NCBI GenBank assembly: GCA_028829895.1
Contig: CM054179.1
Location: 50,675,391-50,739,390 of the forward strand
DNA: 64,000 nucleotides
Source of the DNA: Sinotaia quadrata
Taxonomy: Eukaryota; Mollusca; Gastropoda; Architaenioglossa; Viviparidae
Direction of reading: 5' to 3'
Each line of letters starts with the position of its first letter. Position 1 is the first letter of the stretch. Under the pieces are notes generated by a model that saw nothing but the letters and a program-made list of their open reading frames with translations, ran no database searches and was not told the DNA's origin. Shown here piece after piece: positions 25,290 to 37,094 of this stretch. Both the position numbers and the translations under genes were made by a program.

Positions 25290-27004
25290 GATTGACGGGA
25301 AAAAAGTCACAGGAAAAAAAGTCACAAGTTTTGTTAGGAAAAAAAGTCACGGAAAAAAGTCACAAGAAAAAGTCACAGAAGATAAATCACAGAAAAATGT
25401 GTATGAATCTGACGTGTTATCACTAAACAAGTACACATTTACACATCTAAGCAAGTATGAGTATCACATAAATAAATTAAATTTAAAAAATAATTTTGCG
25501 TTCTTTTCATATCACGAGAAAAATCACATAATAAATCAAATTAGTTTAAATGTTTAATACATGCAATAATTTTGGGAACTAGACTAAACATAAGATAAGA
25601 CACAAGTGCAATCATATGGTTATAGCATTCAATGCAATATAAACACGTTTAGATAGTTGTATGGTAGGTGAGTTTTATTAATATTGCATGCCACCGTTCA
25701 AATTTATAGTTTATTAGAATTTACAGATATGCCGACCGTTTCGACCAATTAATACCATATTTAAATGTTATAATCGCCGACTAGTACAAGAACAATAGAA
25801 CACTATTAATATTACAGTAATACAGTTCAAAGTTTTAATCTCGATCGGGAAATAATTTCCAGAAGTGAAAAGAAACTGACGTATTAATATAAAATGAAAC
25901 TAAGTAAAAAGACATCAATGAAATCATGTTTCGAGCAGTCACATCACACTAAAATGACTAAACATTTGTTGGTAATGTATGTTAGGTGATTTTTAAGAAC
26001 ATTTTATTCTACAATTACCAATCGCAGGTAATAAACAAGAAAAGTACTTTAAAAATAAGTAAAGCAAACACAACCGACAATGACTGTCTTGTTTAAGATA
26101 TAAAATAAAACAAAGAAAATAGTACAGTATTATCAAAAACACACAACTACATAAAACGAATACCATGTTAATTTATGAGGTTTCTATGTCTGCATAATTA
26201 TGTGCTATGAAGATACCAGAATTTTCTCAGATTTAAAGCTTTTTTCATTCACTTATGGTTACTATTATGCGTTTGAAAGTATTATTTATGAATGATTTTA
26301 GCGTTTGATATTTTGCTTCTGATTTAATATTCACGATTAAGGCGAATGTTCCAACCGACTCCACGAAGAAAGTCTGGCATTGTATTGCGGTTTTCTTGTC
26401 GGGCTACACACAAATTTCGAAGACGTTGTTGCGTTTGGATGTAGCGCCTACATATCTTTTTCTGTGGTCGTCTGCCGACAACATTTTGCAAAGTGATAGT
26501 TCTGACTGTAGCTTCTTCACGCTGAAACCATTGAATTACACGCCAGATTGAGGGATGATAATGCCCAACGAGATTGTAGAATTTATTATTCCATCCTTCA
26601 CATAGGTTGTTTGTATGAGGATTGTTGTTTAAGGTGGCAAGGTACACATTCCAGAGGTGAGGGGCGAACAGGTGAAAGTTGGCGTATTCTCAAAGGCATT
26701 ATCAGAGGCTGCTGAATGTGTCGAAAGGAGCCACTTACGTAAGTGCGATCGAAGTCCATTAGTAACTCTTTGGATTCAGGTACATCATTTGGAATGACAG
26801 TTTTAAGGTATCTCATACCTTCATCAACTTCTTCAAGAGGCAAAAAGGCCAGTGCGTCAATCATGCCACACACACACATTTAACCATGATCCTAATGAGC
26901 CGTCGCTTTCTGTAACTTTTTTTCCTGTGACTTTTTTCTTGTGACTTTATTTCCTGTGACTTTTTTCTGTGACTTTTTTTCCTGTGACTTTTTTTCCGCT
27001 CACC
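25290..27004 (-). mobile_element. Mutator-like (MULE) DNA transposon remnant, 1.7 kb
   Basis: The element is flanked by the 9-bp duplication CACAGCCGC (25,281-25,289 and 27,005-27,013), the size expected of MULEs. Its ends are inverted repeats made of iterated GGAAAAAAAGTCACA units, about six on each side. It carries C-terminal transposase remnants on the minus strand (26,324-26,879). The middle is A+T-rich. It inserted into the LINE, so it is the younger of the two, but its broken transposase shows that it is no longer autonomous. Confidence 0.88.
26324..26879 (-). pseudogene. MULE transposase, C-terminal remnant
   Basis: Two overlapping minus-strand frames encode one decayed protein. The first has MIDALAFLPLEEVDEGMRYL and DFDRTYVSGSFR; the second has NNLCEGWNNKF, then HPSIWRVIQWFQREE. 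These match the C-terminal half of MULE transposases of the type often linked to FLYWCH zinc fingers (blocks 'NN..E.WN..F' and 'HP.IW..I'). A frameshift near 26,600-26,650 separates the parts. The catalytic N-terminal half is missing. Confidence 0.8.
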
Positions 27005-27635
27005 CACAGCCGCAGTACTTCCACCACCCGAACACTACATCATACAGATAGAAAAGGCGGTTTTCGATATCTTGTGGGCAGGGAAACAGGAATTAGTGAA
27101 AAGAGCGACATGTTTTTGCCCCCAAGAGAGGGAGGGGTGGGGGTAGTAAACATAGAAACAAAAATCCGCAGTTTGCTGTTGACCCAGGTGGACAAAATCG
27201 CTACTGGCAAAACAGTCCCCTGGGAAAATTTCGGACACATGTGGTTGGGGATACAACTAGCACGCACACCAGGCTACACTTTCAGTAACACACACCCACA
27301 CTGCATCAACGATCCACCCCCATACTATGCTGCATGTATACGTGCACTCTCATACGCAAACAGAGCTTTACACCAAACACCACAGCAAAGCAATTATACA
27401 AGCTTCTTATTACAAACAAAACATCAAAACCCAGAGTATTAACACTCATTCCGCAGATCGACTTTATACAGTCCTTCTCATCAATATGTGACCCCTTAGT
27501 AAATCCGGACACATACAACATCAATTTCAAGCTTGCACACGACATAGTGCTAGTGGCATACACACTGCATCTTCGCAATATCACCCCCCACAAGATGTGC
27601 TCTTTCTGCCATCTGCATTGTGAAACAGTAGAAAA
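27005..27635 (+). pseudogene. LINE C-terminal domain remnant
   Basis: This continues the LINE protein beyond the MULE. PPPEHYIIQIEKAVFDILW and PQERGGVGVVNI correspond to the conserved post-RT region of L1/Tx1 elements. A +1 shift near 27,115 and a change of frame near 27,440 break the reading. It ends with CSFCHLHCETVEK, a CCHC-like C-terminus, where hAT sequence begins. Confidence 0.82.
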
Positions 27636-28109
27636 GTGGTGCACAAACTTTTTGAGTCAGGGGCCAAAATCTGACTTGTCGAAACCGTCGGGGGCCACAA
27701 AAAAGTGAAGATCAAAATCGTTCCATACAAGACGGACAATACATCTAAGAACACACAAATGACGATTAAGACTATAATTATGACAAAGAAGTTGTATACT
27801 AAGACTCATTCTAAAAATGTTATGATACGTCAACTTTCACAAAGTCAGTTGTGATGGATAGTGCTGCATGTCAATAGGCAAGCTTCAAAACGTCAGGCTT
27901 GATGTTTGACGTTGAAAGATGCAAAATTGCTTCCAGATTATCATTAGTCAGCTGACCGCAGGTGTTGCTTTTGTTCAGTTTCATCTGCGAGAAAGCCTGT
28001 TTGCAGCAGTTTGTGCTGCCAAGTTTGCTGGTGTGGACGAATGCATTATCCAGTCATCATTAAACTGTCGGTTTTCCTTGTCAACTTTTCTTTTACTATT
28101 AGCTGCCAT
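27636..28109 (-). mobile_element. Internally deleted hAT transposon
   Basis: The forward left end reads GTGGTGCACAAACTTTTTGA and then GGGGCCAAAATCTGAC, typical of hAT termini. On the minus strand a frame starting at 28,109 encodes MAANSKRKVDKENRQFNDDW, which resembles the N-terminus of ZBED5/GTF2IRD2-like hAT transposases. It soon meets sequence in another frame encoding FSQMKLNKSN and LTNDNLEAILHL, the hAT C-terminal dimerisation region, with a stop at 27,871. N- and C-terminal parts are thus fused with the catalytic core missing, as in non-autonomous deletion derivatives. The right terminal repeat was not located. Confidence 0.68.
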
Positions 28110-28177
28110 TTTGTCACAAAAATATAATCAAAATAAACAACAGAATGTGGTAGATCGGATCTTCTGGGGTGTGAGCG

Positions 28178-28380
28178 GAACAAATTTAGAAAAATAAAGG
28201 TGTTTTATATATTTAAATAATTTATAAAATAAAATCTGAGCCATATATTCTAAAACTAACAACTGATTTTGCTTTCTCATAACAAAGACAACATATATTC
28301 CAAATTTTATTAATGGAGATTGATGAACATATTTTAAAAAAATTTTCCTTGCAATATTCTGGTTGTAATAGAATTAGAAA
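28178..28380 (+). repeat. Dispersed repeat family R3
   Basis: About 200 bp match 30,426-30,630 with very few differences, sharing TTTGCTTTCTCATAACAAAG and CCTTGCAATATTCTGGTTG. The class is unknown and no terminal repeats were recognised. Confidence 0.88.
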
Positions 28381-28841
28381 GCCACCCCCCTCCCTTTCTC
28401 CCACAACCCCTTCACCAGCGCGAAAGTTGCTTTTACTATTTACTCAATACCTCATGCCTGGCCGGTCAAAGTTTTCTAGGTCACTCTGAGCTCTTGTTGT
28501 TCGGGTGTATCTCTTTTTTTCTTTTCTTAAAAAAAACAAAAAACCCAACACCCTTCAAACTATGATTAGAACTGCATCATCAATATATTAAATCTTTAGT
28601 GTCTCTTCCTGGTGAAGAAAATTTGCTTGTCCCTATTTTTAAACTTTCTTATATAATTCGTTAAATGTCATCATGACATGACCTTCGGGTACTGCTCATG
28701 ATGATTAAAAGAATTAACTCAGGTAAAAATATGCTAGAACGTGCTCATGTAATCTAAACCTGTCCAGAGTGGATCAGTACATTTGCCCTCCCTAGTTTTA
28801 ATCTTAATTGTTATTTAAGTTGCTAAATTGTCAGAATGACC

Positions 28842-28955
28842 CGACCTTGGGCACTCCTTATGGTGTTATTTGGAAAATGTCTGAGTTTGAAGTAAACAGC
28901 CTAAGGAAAGAATATTCTAGATTTGCTGACCTAGTGGAAACTGAGTGAGCAGTTT
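28842..28955 (+). repeat. Dispersed repeat family R1
   Basis: This copy matches 16,168-16,272 and extends further left, where GACCCGACCTTGGGCACTC links it to the diverged copy at 3,405-3,505. A related CATGACCTTCGGG phrase sits at about 28,675. Confidence 0.8.
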
Positions 28956-29063
28956 TTTGTTTATCCAATGAGTGTGATTGATGAGAAAGAGACTAGCCAA
29001 TGGGCTGAGTTTAAGGAGTTTACTTACAGTAGATAATTTTGCTGTCTATTCACTTTTGAATTT

Positions 29064-29108
29064 CGCGAAAGCGGCGGAAGCCGGGAGCGTTCCCCACATT
29101 CAACAACA
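29064..29108 (+). mobile_element. Short retroposon tail T1 (45 bp) with 12-bp target duplication
   Basis: The G+C-rich core GAAAGCGGCGGAAGCCGGGA runs to CCCCACATTC and an (AAC)n tail. It is bracketed by ACTTTTGAATTT at 29,052-29,063 and 29,109-29,120. It is the same family as 24,027-24,100 but shorter at the 5' side, as expected for 5' truncation. Confidence 0.82.
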
Positions 29109-29504
29109 ACTTTTGAATTTGAAGACAAAGAGAGAAGTCCGGCTCTGAAGGCAGTCTTTAGCTTGAGTGGTGAGTTTAAACTGACTGATTGAGAGAGAGA
29201 GATAGTGGACTTGGAAACATTTCATACATTTTTTTTATTGATATGTTATAATTGTGATATGTAAAGATATTCTATGTAAGTTGATTTATTTACTACAAAT
29301 GTTTGAACTAAGCTGCGCCCATGTGGTGTATTAATATGTGACATTGTTTGATACATTGTATTTATTGTACCACGTGTGCACATTGATAATAACTAATGTT
29401 GCAGGAGATTGTAAGTTTTGAGATAAGATGTGAAGTAGAATGGAGTTGTCATGAATAAGAAACTTAGGCTTGCTCCTTGATTGTATGTTGCAGTCAGCAA
29501 GCAG

Positions 29505-29890
29505 CCTTATGCATTCTTGCCTACCTTCCGCTTTTAGCGGAAAAATCTCCCGCTCTTCCGCTTTCATTTTTCATTTTTTTCACCAGATAATTAAAAACTT
29601 TTTAACACGTCCGGAATCTTATTCGTCGTCCGTTATTACTTTTAGTTGACAAAACAGAATTTCGCTCGTCAAATAAACATTTTCTTTAACTATTTTTTTT
29701 TATAGTTTAGAAGTCAGAGCTTAGTGGGATAAGCAAATTCGGTTCATAACGTTTCTACTGCCCGTTCGACCGATAGACAACGTTCGCTTTTTCAAAATGG
29801 CGGCCAAGTAGCGATAGTACATGCACACAGCCATGCCATTTTGACAATTGACGAATTATATAATGCAATGCTAGGAAAAAGATTGGCGTT
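29505..29890 (+). repeat. Dispersed repeat family R4
   Basis: This matches 35,963-36,352: both begin TGCCTACCTTCCGCTTTTAG and share CGGTTCATAACGTTT and AATGGCGGCCAAGTAGCG. Internal spacing differs by indels, so the copies are old or independently truncated. Confidence 0.85.
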
Positions 29891-30425
29891 TTCAATAATG
29901 GTAGGCCTATGTTTGAAACCGCATAGACTATAGAATAGAGGTTCAAATAATCATTTTTCTGGAATCCGTTGTAATTATTCTAATATAATATGTAAGGTTT
30001 CAAAATTTATTCTTTAATAAATGTGACATAAGTTTTAAAACAAAAAGTCATCGGCGATAAAGAAATGATCATGAGTCAAATTTGTTTGATTGTAATTTAG
30101 TTATTTACGGAATTGCGAACATTTAGTCGAATTTTTAGTGGTAATCATTTCTGCTAAAATAAAAAAAATAGAAATATTATATATGTATTTGTAAATTAGC
30201 CGTTGATATTTTGCGATTACATTTACACAGTACACACAATAGAATTTTAGAAGGCATGATAATAAATACACATACAGGAAGACAAAGAAATGCATGAAAC
30301 GTTAAAAAAATAATCATATCCAATTCTTAATTAACAAAGCATGCTTATTGAAGAATAATGTCTTTTTAATAACATTTTATAGGAAGATTTTCATTATTTT
30401 TCTCTAATCTAATGTAATGGACGTG

Positions 30426-30630
30426 AAATTTAGAAAAATAAATGTGTTTTGTATATTTAAATAATTTATAAAACAAAATCTAAGCCATATACATGTATTT
30501 TAAAACTAACAACTGATTTTGCTTTCTCATAACAAAGGCAACATATATTCCAAATTTTATTAATGGAGATTGATAAATATATTTTAAAAAATTTTCCTTG
30601 CAATATTCTGGTTGTAATAGAATTAGAAAA
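30426..30630 (+). repeat. Dispersed repeat family R3, second copy
   Basis: It lies in the same orientation as 28,178-28,380 and matches it with a few substitutions and small indels. Confidence 0.88.
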
Positions 30631-31681
30631 TAAAAAAGATTGTACAGTGAGGATGTAAAGGGTAGCATATTTAATTCTGTGTTGTTAAGAGAACTAAATG
30701 ACTTTAAGAGAAGTCCAATGTAGTATGGATAGGGTATATTTATAAAATACAATAAACAACTTTGAACAGTTTTCAAGTTCTTTATTTTACTTTAAATGTG
30801 TTTTTCTCAAAATGACTTTTTTTTCTCTGTTGAACTATATGCTAAGGCCCCTTTTGAATAGTTGTAATTACAGAATTCCATGTCCCTGAAATTTGGTATA
30901 CTAGTTCCTCCTACACACAGTTAAAAAAGCTGTGCATGGATGAAAGTCTATATCAGTATATGCTTTAGGTTTGATTTTTAAAGTAATTTTTTTTAATTCT
31001 ATGTGTTCTCCCCAAAATATATTTTAGATGGGTACAATAAAAACATCATAACTATTTTCTTAAAATTTTGTAACAGGCGTATGTTCCTTTTTTGTGACTT
31101 GTAAGTAGATAATAAAAAAATAAATATATATATTATATTTTAAAATTCATTTATGAAATATTTAATGAATTTCTGTAAAAGTGAAAATGATGCAGTACTT
31201 TAATGGCACATTATTCTGAAATGTGAAGATCCTTCTTCAAATGAAGTCTAAAGAAATATCTTGACCAATGCAGTTATAAATAAAACTGCCTAACTCTTGG
31301 TGTGCAAACAGTGGAATATAGACTAGACAAAAAAGTAGACAAAGTTTTGTGCTTTGCATAAATCATTACAATATTGGTAAGTTTATTTACAAATATGAAT
31401 ATTTATTGTTTCACTGTTCAGTGAAAAAGCCCGAGATTTGTTTAGTGAAAGGAAACTTGGCGTTCCTTATGGAACTCCTAATATTTTTAGTCCAGGAAAA
31501 CTACCTTCTCTTATATAACTATATTAGAAAATGGTGGAGTCATTCTCTGTATGTGTCTATTCAGATAACAATGAGATAGTACTATAGGCGGATCCACCAT
31601 CATAGATGAAAGTTAAAAATGAGACCGCATTGAAAATCATTTTTAGTGAACTGTTGAACAAATATATAGGTGATTAAGATA

Positions 31682-31910
31682 AATAATTAAATAATATAAT
31701 AGCTTTGTTGTGGTCTTCACGCATACATATTATTCTGCTTAAACTAAATGCTACTGTAAATGTTTTGGGATTAATGGTGTTGGTTGGGTTTTTTGGGGGA
31801 GGGGGTTAGTTTATTGTCTGACCTTCACTTGTGTAGCTGTAATTGTACTAATGTAATATATAGTGGTAATGACTACTATCACTTTTTTTTTTGATTTATA
31901 CACGTCAAAG
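31682..31910 (+). repeat. Dispersed repeat family R2, second copy
   Basis: It matches 16,492-16,715 in the same orientation, with an expanded G-rich stretch near 31,790. Confidence 0.78.
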
Positions 31911-32619
31911 AGAATTCCTGATTTTGATTTACATGTCCTACTTTGAAAGCCATCATTGAATCATTAATATTAGTTTTGATAAAATGATGTTTTCTCTTAT
32001 AATTGGTATGTGTTTTAGCTGTAAACTTATTCTAACAGCACAGGTGTTCTACCTGATCATGCACTATACTCCTAAAGTACTTAAAATAGTGTTTTGAAAG
32101 GTGGTCTGACTCTTATCTTGATAAGAATAATATATCTTATAAGTGTTGCCTGTCAACATATCACTCACTTTAGTTGTGTTGTCTATGAATATTGAAACAA
32201 TGTTTTGAAATTCAAACCTCAAACTAAATATTTGTTTAATTTATTTAACTTCTTAAAGGTTACAATTAGAGAAGTATTTTAAAACAAAAATAACACATAT
32301 AAGACAATAGTTACAACTAGAGAAGTATTTTAAAACAAAAATCACACATATAAGACAATAGTTGATTAAATTGTTTTCTAGCACAGACACAATCCTGGCT
32401 TTAATGTGCTTTGAATGTAAGCTACACAATTTGTTTAATACTTTGCACAGTTTTCTTTTTTCCTTTTTTAAAAAAATATTTAGTTTGAGAATCATTTACT
32501 GAGTGTCTCTTTTAGAACAAAATTTATTTCATGATAATCCTTTAAGCAATAAATACAATTCATAGTAATCCTTTGACTGAATAGATTTCTTTTACTGTTA
32601 ATCATGAGAGTTTACAAAG

Positions 32620-33400
32620 ACACTAATCTGACAGAGAGAGCGGATAGAGAGAATGCAACGCGATATGGGAAGAAAGGAAACGTGCCGAAGAACACAATAT
32701 TGAAATAAAACATCGAGGCAGACAAAGAAGCGAAGTGGATCGAGGCAGGAAAGAAATAAAATGATCGAAATAAACAAAGGAGATAAACTTCGAGATATAT
32801 GCAAAACGCTTAGAGATCGGAAATCGCAGAGATAGCAAAGGTTGTGAATAATAGACCGCAGACCATCAGGGTTATTTTGCGAAGAAAAACCTGTTACCTT
32901 TCGGTGAGCAATAATCTATTTATCGGGTTTGTTAGAAGGTAATACCAAAGAAGAATTTAACAGTGATGCTGAATTGGAAGATTTCGATAAGTTAGAGGCA
33001 GCTCTGTTGAAACGTTGAAACTCATAGCAGAAACCTACAGGTGTAAAGTTAAACAGGCCACATAACAAAACATTGAAATGAACGCACAATATATCAGACA
33101 CGTAACCTAACTATTCCAGAAGTGTATGGATTTAGTAGAGGTTCTTCAAACATACAACAGGATATGTGATGAAACGGTTAAAGATTTAATCCTCAGTACT
33201 AGTGGTACCCGGGTGCCAGCTAAATCGTGCCAGCTGTGGGTTAGCTTACGCACTGAACAGCCGGTGTATCTAGATCTAATTGTTTACGACATTGATCACA
33301 ATAGGTCGCGCCATTCTTTTCGCGTGTGGTTGTTGTGCTGGTTAACAAGTATAGCATGCTATTGTTGTTAATAAGATTTCAATAAACAAACTTGTCAATA
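32620..33400 (+). pseudogene. Possible retroelement gag remnant, highly decayed
   Basis: Short charged frames rich in Glu, Lys and Arg follow one another with shifts (for example EFNSDAELEDFDKLEAALL at about 32,950-33,010). An 81-codon frame lies at 33,126-33,371. No conserved block was found. The idea of a gag rests on composition and on the zinc-knuckle frame just downstream. Confidence 0.3.
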
Positions 33401-33638
33401 AATTAAGTAATAGTGTAATATTTTATATGCGGAAGGCATCGGTGTGTGGAGTCACATGGTGTAATGCAGTCGATTAAATTCTACCGGCAAAGGGTGATTA
33501 ACTTTATGCCCTAATTTTAAATACTTTATTGTTTTTGACATTTATTTAGTTTTAGTTTATTATATTTTATGTAATGATTGATAATTAAAAATAAAAGTTT
33601 GTGTTGTACAAATATGGACGGGTACCCGCGCAGCATTT

Positions 33639-33857
33639 TTGAAGAAAATTGACAACTCTACTCAGTACATACAGATGAATTTTTCGTGCTATAATTGTGG
33701 AGACAATAGATATCTATCTTTTAACTGTCCGCAAAGAAAAGAGGTTAAGGTTATTGCCAAAATTTCACGTGAACATGACCCCACTAGGTCAAATCTTGCA
33801 GCAGTACAGGTCAATGGTCGTGAGACGATTCCCCGTTTTACACGGGGTGTGATCTAG
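33639..33857 (+). pseudogene. Gag nucleocapsid zinc-knuckle fragment of an LTR-type retroelement
   Basis: The frame encodes CYNCGDNRYLSFNCPQRKE, which keeps the spacing of a CCHC zinc knuckle with the histidine replaced by tyrosine. The following VQVNGRETIP resembles the start of the protease region of gypsy-type elements. No reverse transcriptase, integrase or LTR was found nearby, so this is an isolated and mutated fragment. Confidence 0.5.
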
Positions 33858-35283
33858 AAGCACTTGCGCTCTGTTCATTTCGGCAATGGCGGCCGGCCTC
33901 TATCTCCGCTATATTTTCATCCCCTTTTGGGCTGTCTGTTGTCAACTTGTGGTTTGTATTTCTTTTTCTCTGTGGCTGATGTCTGTATTTTTCTGCTCTC
34001 TGTGTTTTTTTGTTGGAGGCTTGTCTTTTTTCATCCTTCACTATCTGCATGGCATTGTTTTTCCGTTTTGGTGGAGTTAAAAATAAGCTAGTCATCTATT
34101 ATTCAAGGTTATGTATTGCCATAAGCAGGTCACCTATTATTTAAAGTTATGTATTGCCATAAGCAGGTCACCTATTATTTAAGGTTATGTATTGCCATAA
34201 GCAGACCACCTATTATTTGTGATTATATTCTGCAACAAGCAAGATATCTGTTCTTACTACAAAACAAGTCACCTACTATTAAATTATAATTTGGTGCTTT
34301 GAGCATGATTTCAAAATTAGTTTTAAAAATATTCAATACTTTTAAGTTCAGCTTTCAAACTCTACTAGAATTTACAACTTTTGAGTGACTTTTGTATTTG
34401 TCCATAATCTACTTTTATGTGATCATATTCTCATTGTAAATTTGAATATATTTTTAAACATACATCAAGTGAGATTTTAATTTGTGACTTTTGATACTTT
34501 TTATTTTTAATATGGATGTTATTAGTCTGAGGAAACTTCAATTCTTCTTTTGCAGGTAATTTTTAGATGTTGTCATCAGAACCTTGTTTATGATTTTTTC
34601 CCTCAGTATTTAGTGCATTGCTAATCACTGTTCACAGTATAGTTTTGGAATTTAAAAAATAATTGGAATACAATACAATAGCACTCGTACTTAGCATATA
34701 CATCTGTGCCAATATAATAACATGCGCATTTAGCATACACTTGTGCAGATACAATAACATACGCACTTTGCATATATCAAAAATAATTTTAAACTTGTGG
34801 CAGGAACCCTGTCATATTTATCATTTTCATTACTATAAGTTGATTATGATTCAGTTTCTGAAATTTTTTTTGACTGAATTAAAATTGTATTTGTTAAGAT
34901 TCTTGTAATAAGTTATTGTTAGGATTATTTACCAGAAAGCGTTTGTTACTGAAAGATAAGTAAGTTATTGTTAAGGTTCTTTACAACAAATCTTTCTCAC
35001 TGAAGAATAATTAATGTTAATATTCAGGCCAAGAAAACTTTCTTACTAAATGATAAATTACTGTATTGTTAAGGTTTAGTTCATGAAGTGTTCTGATTTC
35101 AGCGATAATTTTGTTATTTTTATGCGATTCCTGTATTTACTTTTTTCAATGCGATTTTTTTTTGTGTGTGATGTCTTTAAAAATAATCATATTTACATAT
35201 ATATACATAACTTGGAAGTATTTTATGGGAAGGAAATCATGTACTGCTAAGATTTAATTTAAAAAAATGTAATTTATCTGTAG
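33858..35283. other. Non-coding stretch with a minisatellite
   Basis: A pyrimidine-rich segment lies at 33,900-34,080. A 38-bp tandem repeat (about 3.5 copies, GCAGGTCACCTATTATTTAA) lies at 34,087-34,225. Three diverged ~40-bp units with TTAGCATATAC occur at about 34,670-34,770. No gene is recognised. Confidence 0.55.
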
Positions 35284-35403
35284 ATATCTCCTTCTGTGGA
35301 TGTGTTGGAATTTGGAGAATTAAAATGGGGTGCTTGCTTGGGGTCCATTAAATTACACAATCTTAAGCGATCTTCTCTGCCCATTCGACTCTCCATTTGG
35401 ACA
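35284..35403 (+). CDS. Orphan exon with ASH/MSP-like sequence
   Basis: A 120-bp frame with an AG acceptor (CTGTAG) and a GTATGT donor encodes 40 residues in phase 0, including DVLEFGELKWGACLG and SIKLHNLKRSSLPIRLSI. The pattern 'FGEL..G......I.L.N......I.L.I' is typical of ASH (ASPM-SPD2-Hydin) domains of centrosomal and ciliary proteins. No neighbouring exon could be recognised on either side, so it may be a stray exon of a larger gene or a captured fragment. Confidence 0.4.
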
Positions 35404-35962
35404 GTATGTAACTATTTTTTCTTTTTTGTATTGTCAACAGTAAGTCATCTAGTCTTAGATTTTGCATTTCACAGATTAACTTAGCAGAAGCACTTGGCAT
35501 ATAACAGAGTGCCTATGTTGTACTGAAGAAAAATTATTTGTTACCAGTGAACAAGGCGTTTCATACAACATTGCATTTCTACCAGTTACCTAGGCAAGAT
35601 TGTAATAGCTTGTGATACTCTAGATTTTTATTAGTGCCTTGATTCCTAAAATACATAAGTGCTAAGCTTTACAGTCAAGAACTATGGTGAGGGCTCGTGT
35701 ATCAAACAGAACAATTTCCACCAAGGAATGTTTGAAACTATGACCCTGTCATCTTCCACATGAGAGTCCAGACATTTGCTGATTAACATTAGACGAAAAA
35801 TAGTTGAAAGAAGATTGCAGACAAAAGTAAGTATTTCTCAATTATAACACTATGTCTTGTACATCTGATGTTAATATAACCATATTTCCAAAATATAATA
35901 GCAAATTTACCTGTTTACTGGACTAGTTAATATTTAATATCATAACATGCCTACCTTATATC

Positions 35963-36352
35963 TGCCTACCTTCCGCTTTTAGCAGAAGAATCTCCCGCTC
36001 TTCCACTTCCAAAAGAAAGCGGGCTAAGCCTAAGCAAATTCGGTTCATAACGTTTTTACTGCCCGTTTGACCGATAGACAAAGTTCGCTTTTTAAAAATG
36101 GCGGCCAAGTAGCGCTAGTTCATGCACAACGCCATGCCATTATGACAATTACGAAATATTTACTTTAATAAATATTATCCAGCTTACATGTAAGACAATC
36201 TATGCAATATTCATCAGAAATTAATTATCGGTCTGAAACGAGCTACTTTGATGAATTATATTGCAATGCTAGTAAAAATATTGGCGTTTTCAATAATGGT
36301 AGGCCTATGTATGAAACCACATAGACTATAGAGCTTCAAATAATCATTTTTC
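35963..36352 (+). repeat. Dispersed repeat family R4, second copy
   Basis: It matches 29,505-29,890 in the same orientation. It has an extra inserted stretch at about 36,150-36,245 between the shared CCATGCCATT and the GCAATGCTAG phrases. Confidence 0.85.
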
Positions 36353-36860
36353 TGGAATCCATTTTTTCCTTGGTTAATCATTATAATATTTGCCCCTTTT
36401 CATTAATGAACTGTTATGGAGCCTATATAATGTCCCCTCTAATTAGTGCATAAATAGTGCTACATTGATGATTAGGCACCTTTACAGTCATAATTTATAT
36501 ATAGATGGGCCATGTTCTGGATCAAAGTGTGGGTCCATTTGAAATGTGTTTTTTTTTAAATAACGCATTGAAATATCACATGTTTTATATTTTGTAATAT
36601 TTGTAATACAAATTCATTTTTATCTAAAAAATGGCACCGCTTTTAGTGACATGCTTACAAAATTATGTCTTTTTTCTTTAATTTTAATTTTTACAATGAT
36701 AGGATTTTCTTAAAATTGTTAAAGGAACATTTATATCGCTTTATCATCAAATAGTCAATTTTGTGAAGAAATAATATTTATAAAAGGTTTATTTTTTTGT
36801 CATGTTTGCTATCTACATAAATCAGATAAATAATTTTATTCTTTTAAAGAAAATCAAACA
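36353..36860. other. A+T-rich spacer
   Basis: Nothing recognisable on either strand. It separates repeat R4 from the first gene fragments. Confidence 0.5.
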
Positions 36861-37094
36861 GAGATGGTATGGTCTCCCCGACCACCTCAACTTCTCCAGC
36901 ACCCAATGGGCCTCAGGCAGTGGACACGCTACGGTCAAGAAGTTCGTCGCTGCAATCCTTGACAAAAAAGACCTCAAGGACCAGGATGTGGCGCAGATGT
37001 TTTCGAAACCATATGGAATATAGGGAGCCCCTCCGCTCGCCCACTGGATCACACAGTTTACACCAGCAACAGAAGACTGAGAAATAAAAAGTCA
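36861..37094 (+). pseudogene. Unidentified gene fragment 'Y' left of the array
   Basis: The frame ends in FVAAILDKKDLKDQDVAQMF. A diverged copy of the same sequence is found in every array unit (41,559-41,721 in the first), where it encodes [15 protein letters not shown]. In both places it is followed by FGAM synthase sequence. I do not recognise the protein. The shared order shows that Y and the FGAM synthase piece were joined before the array expanded. Confidence 0.6.

Larger units (their letters stand above)
22803..27635 (+). mobile_element. Tx1/L1-like LINE, dead, carrying two nested insertions
   Basis: The element has an apurinic-type endonuclease, a reverse transcriptase and the typical C-terminal domain, in that order, but split by frameshifts and stops (for example near 23,158, 23,450, 23,822, 23,910 and 24,335). 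A 74-bp retroposon tail sits at 24,027-24,100 and a Mutator-like element at 25,290-27,004. Taking out the latter and one 9-bp duplication rejoins the LINE frame between 25,289 and 27,014. The 3' end is lost at about 27,636, where a hAT element begins. The clade is inferred from motif style. Confidence 0.85.
29891..32590. other. A+T-rich non-coding stretch with dispersed repeats
   Basis: It contains the second copies of R3 (30,426-30,630) and R2 (31,682-31,910) and a 51-bp direct duplication (32,260-32,362, units beginning TACAANTAGAGAAG). No exon, RNA gene or terminal inverted repeat was recognised in the rest. Confidence 0.55.
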
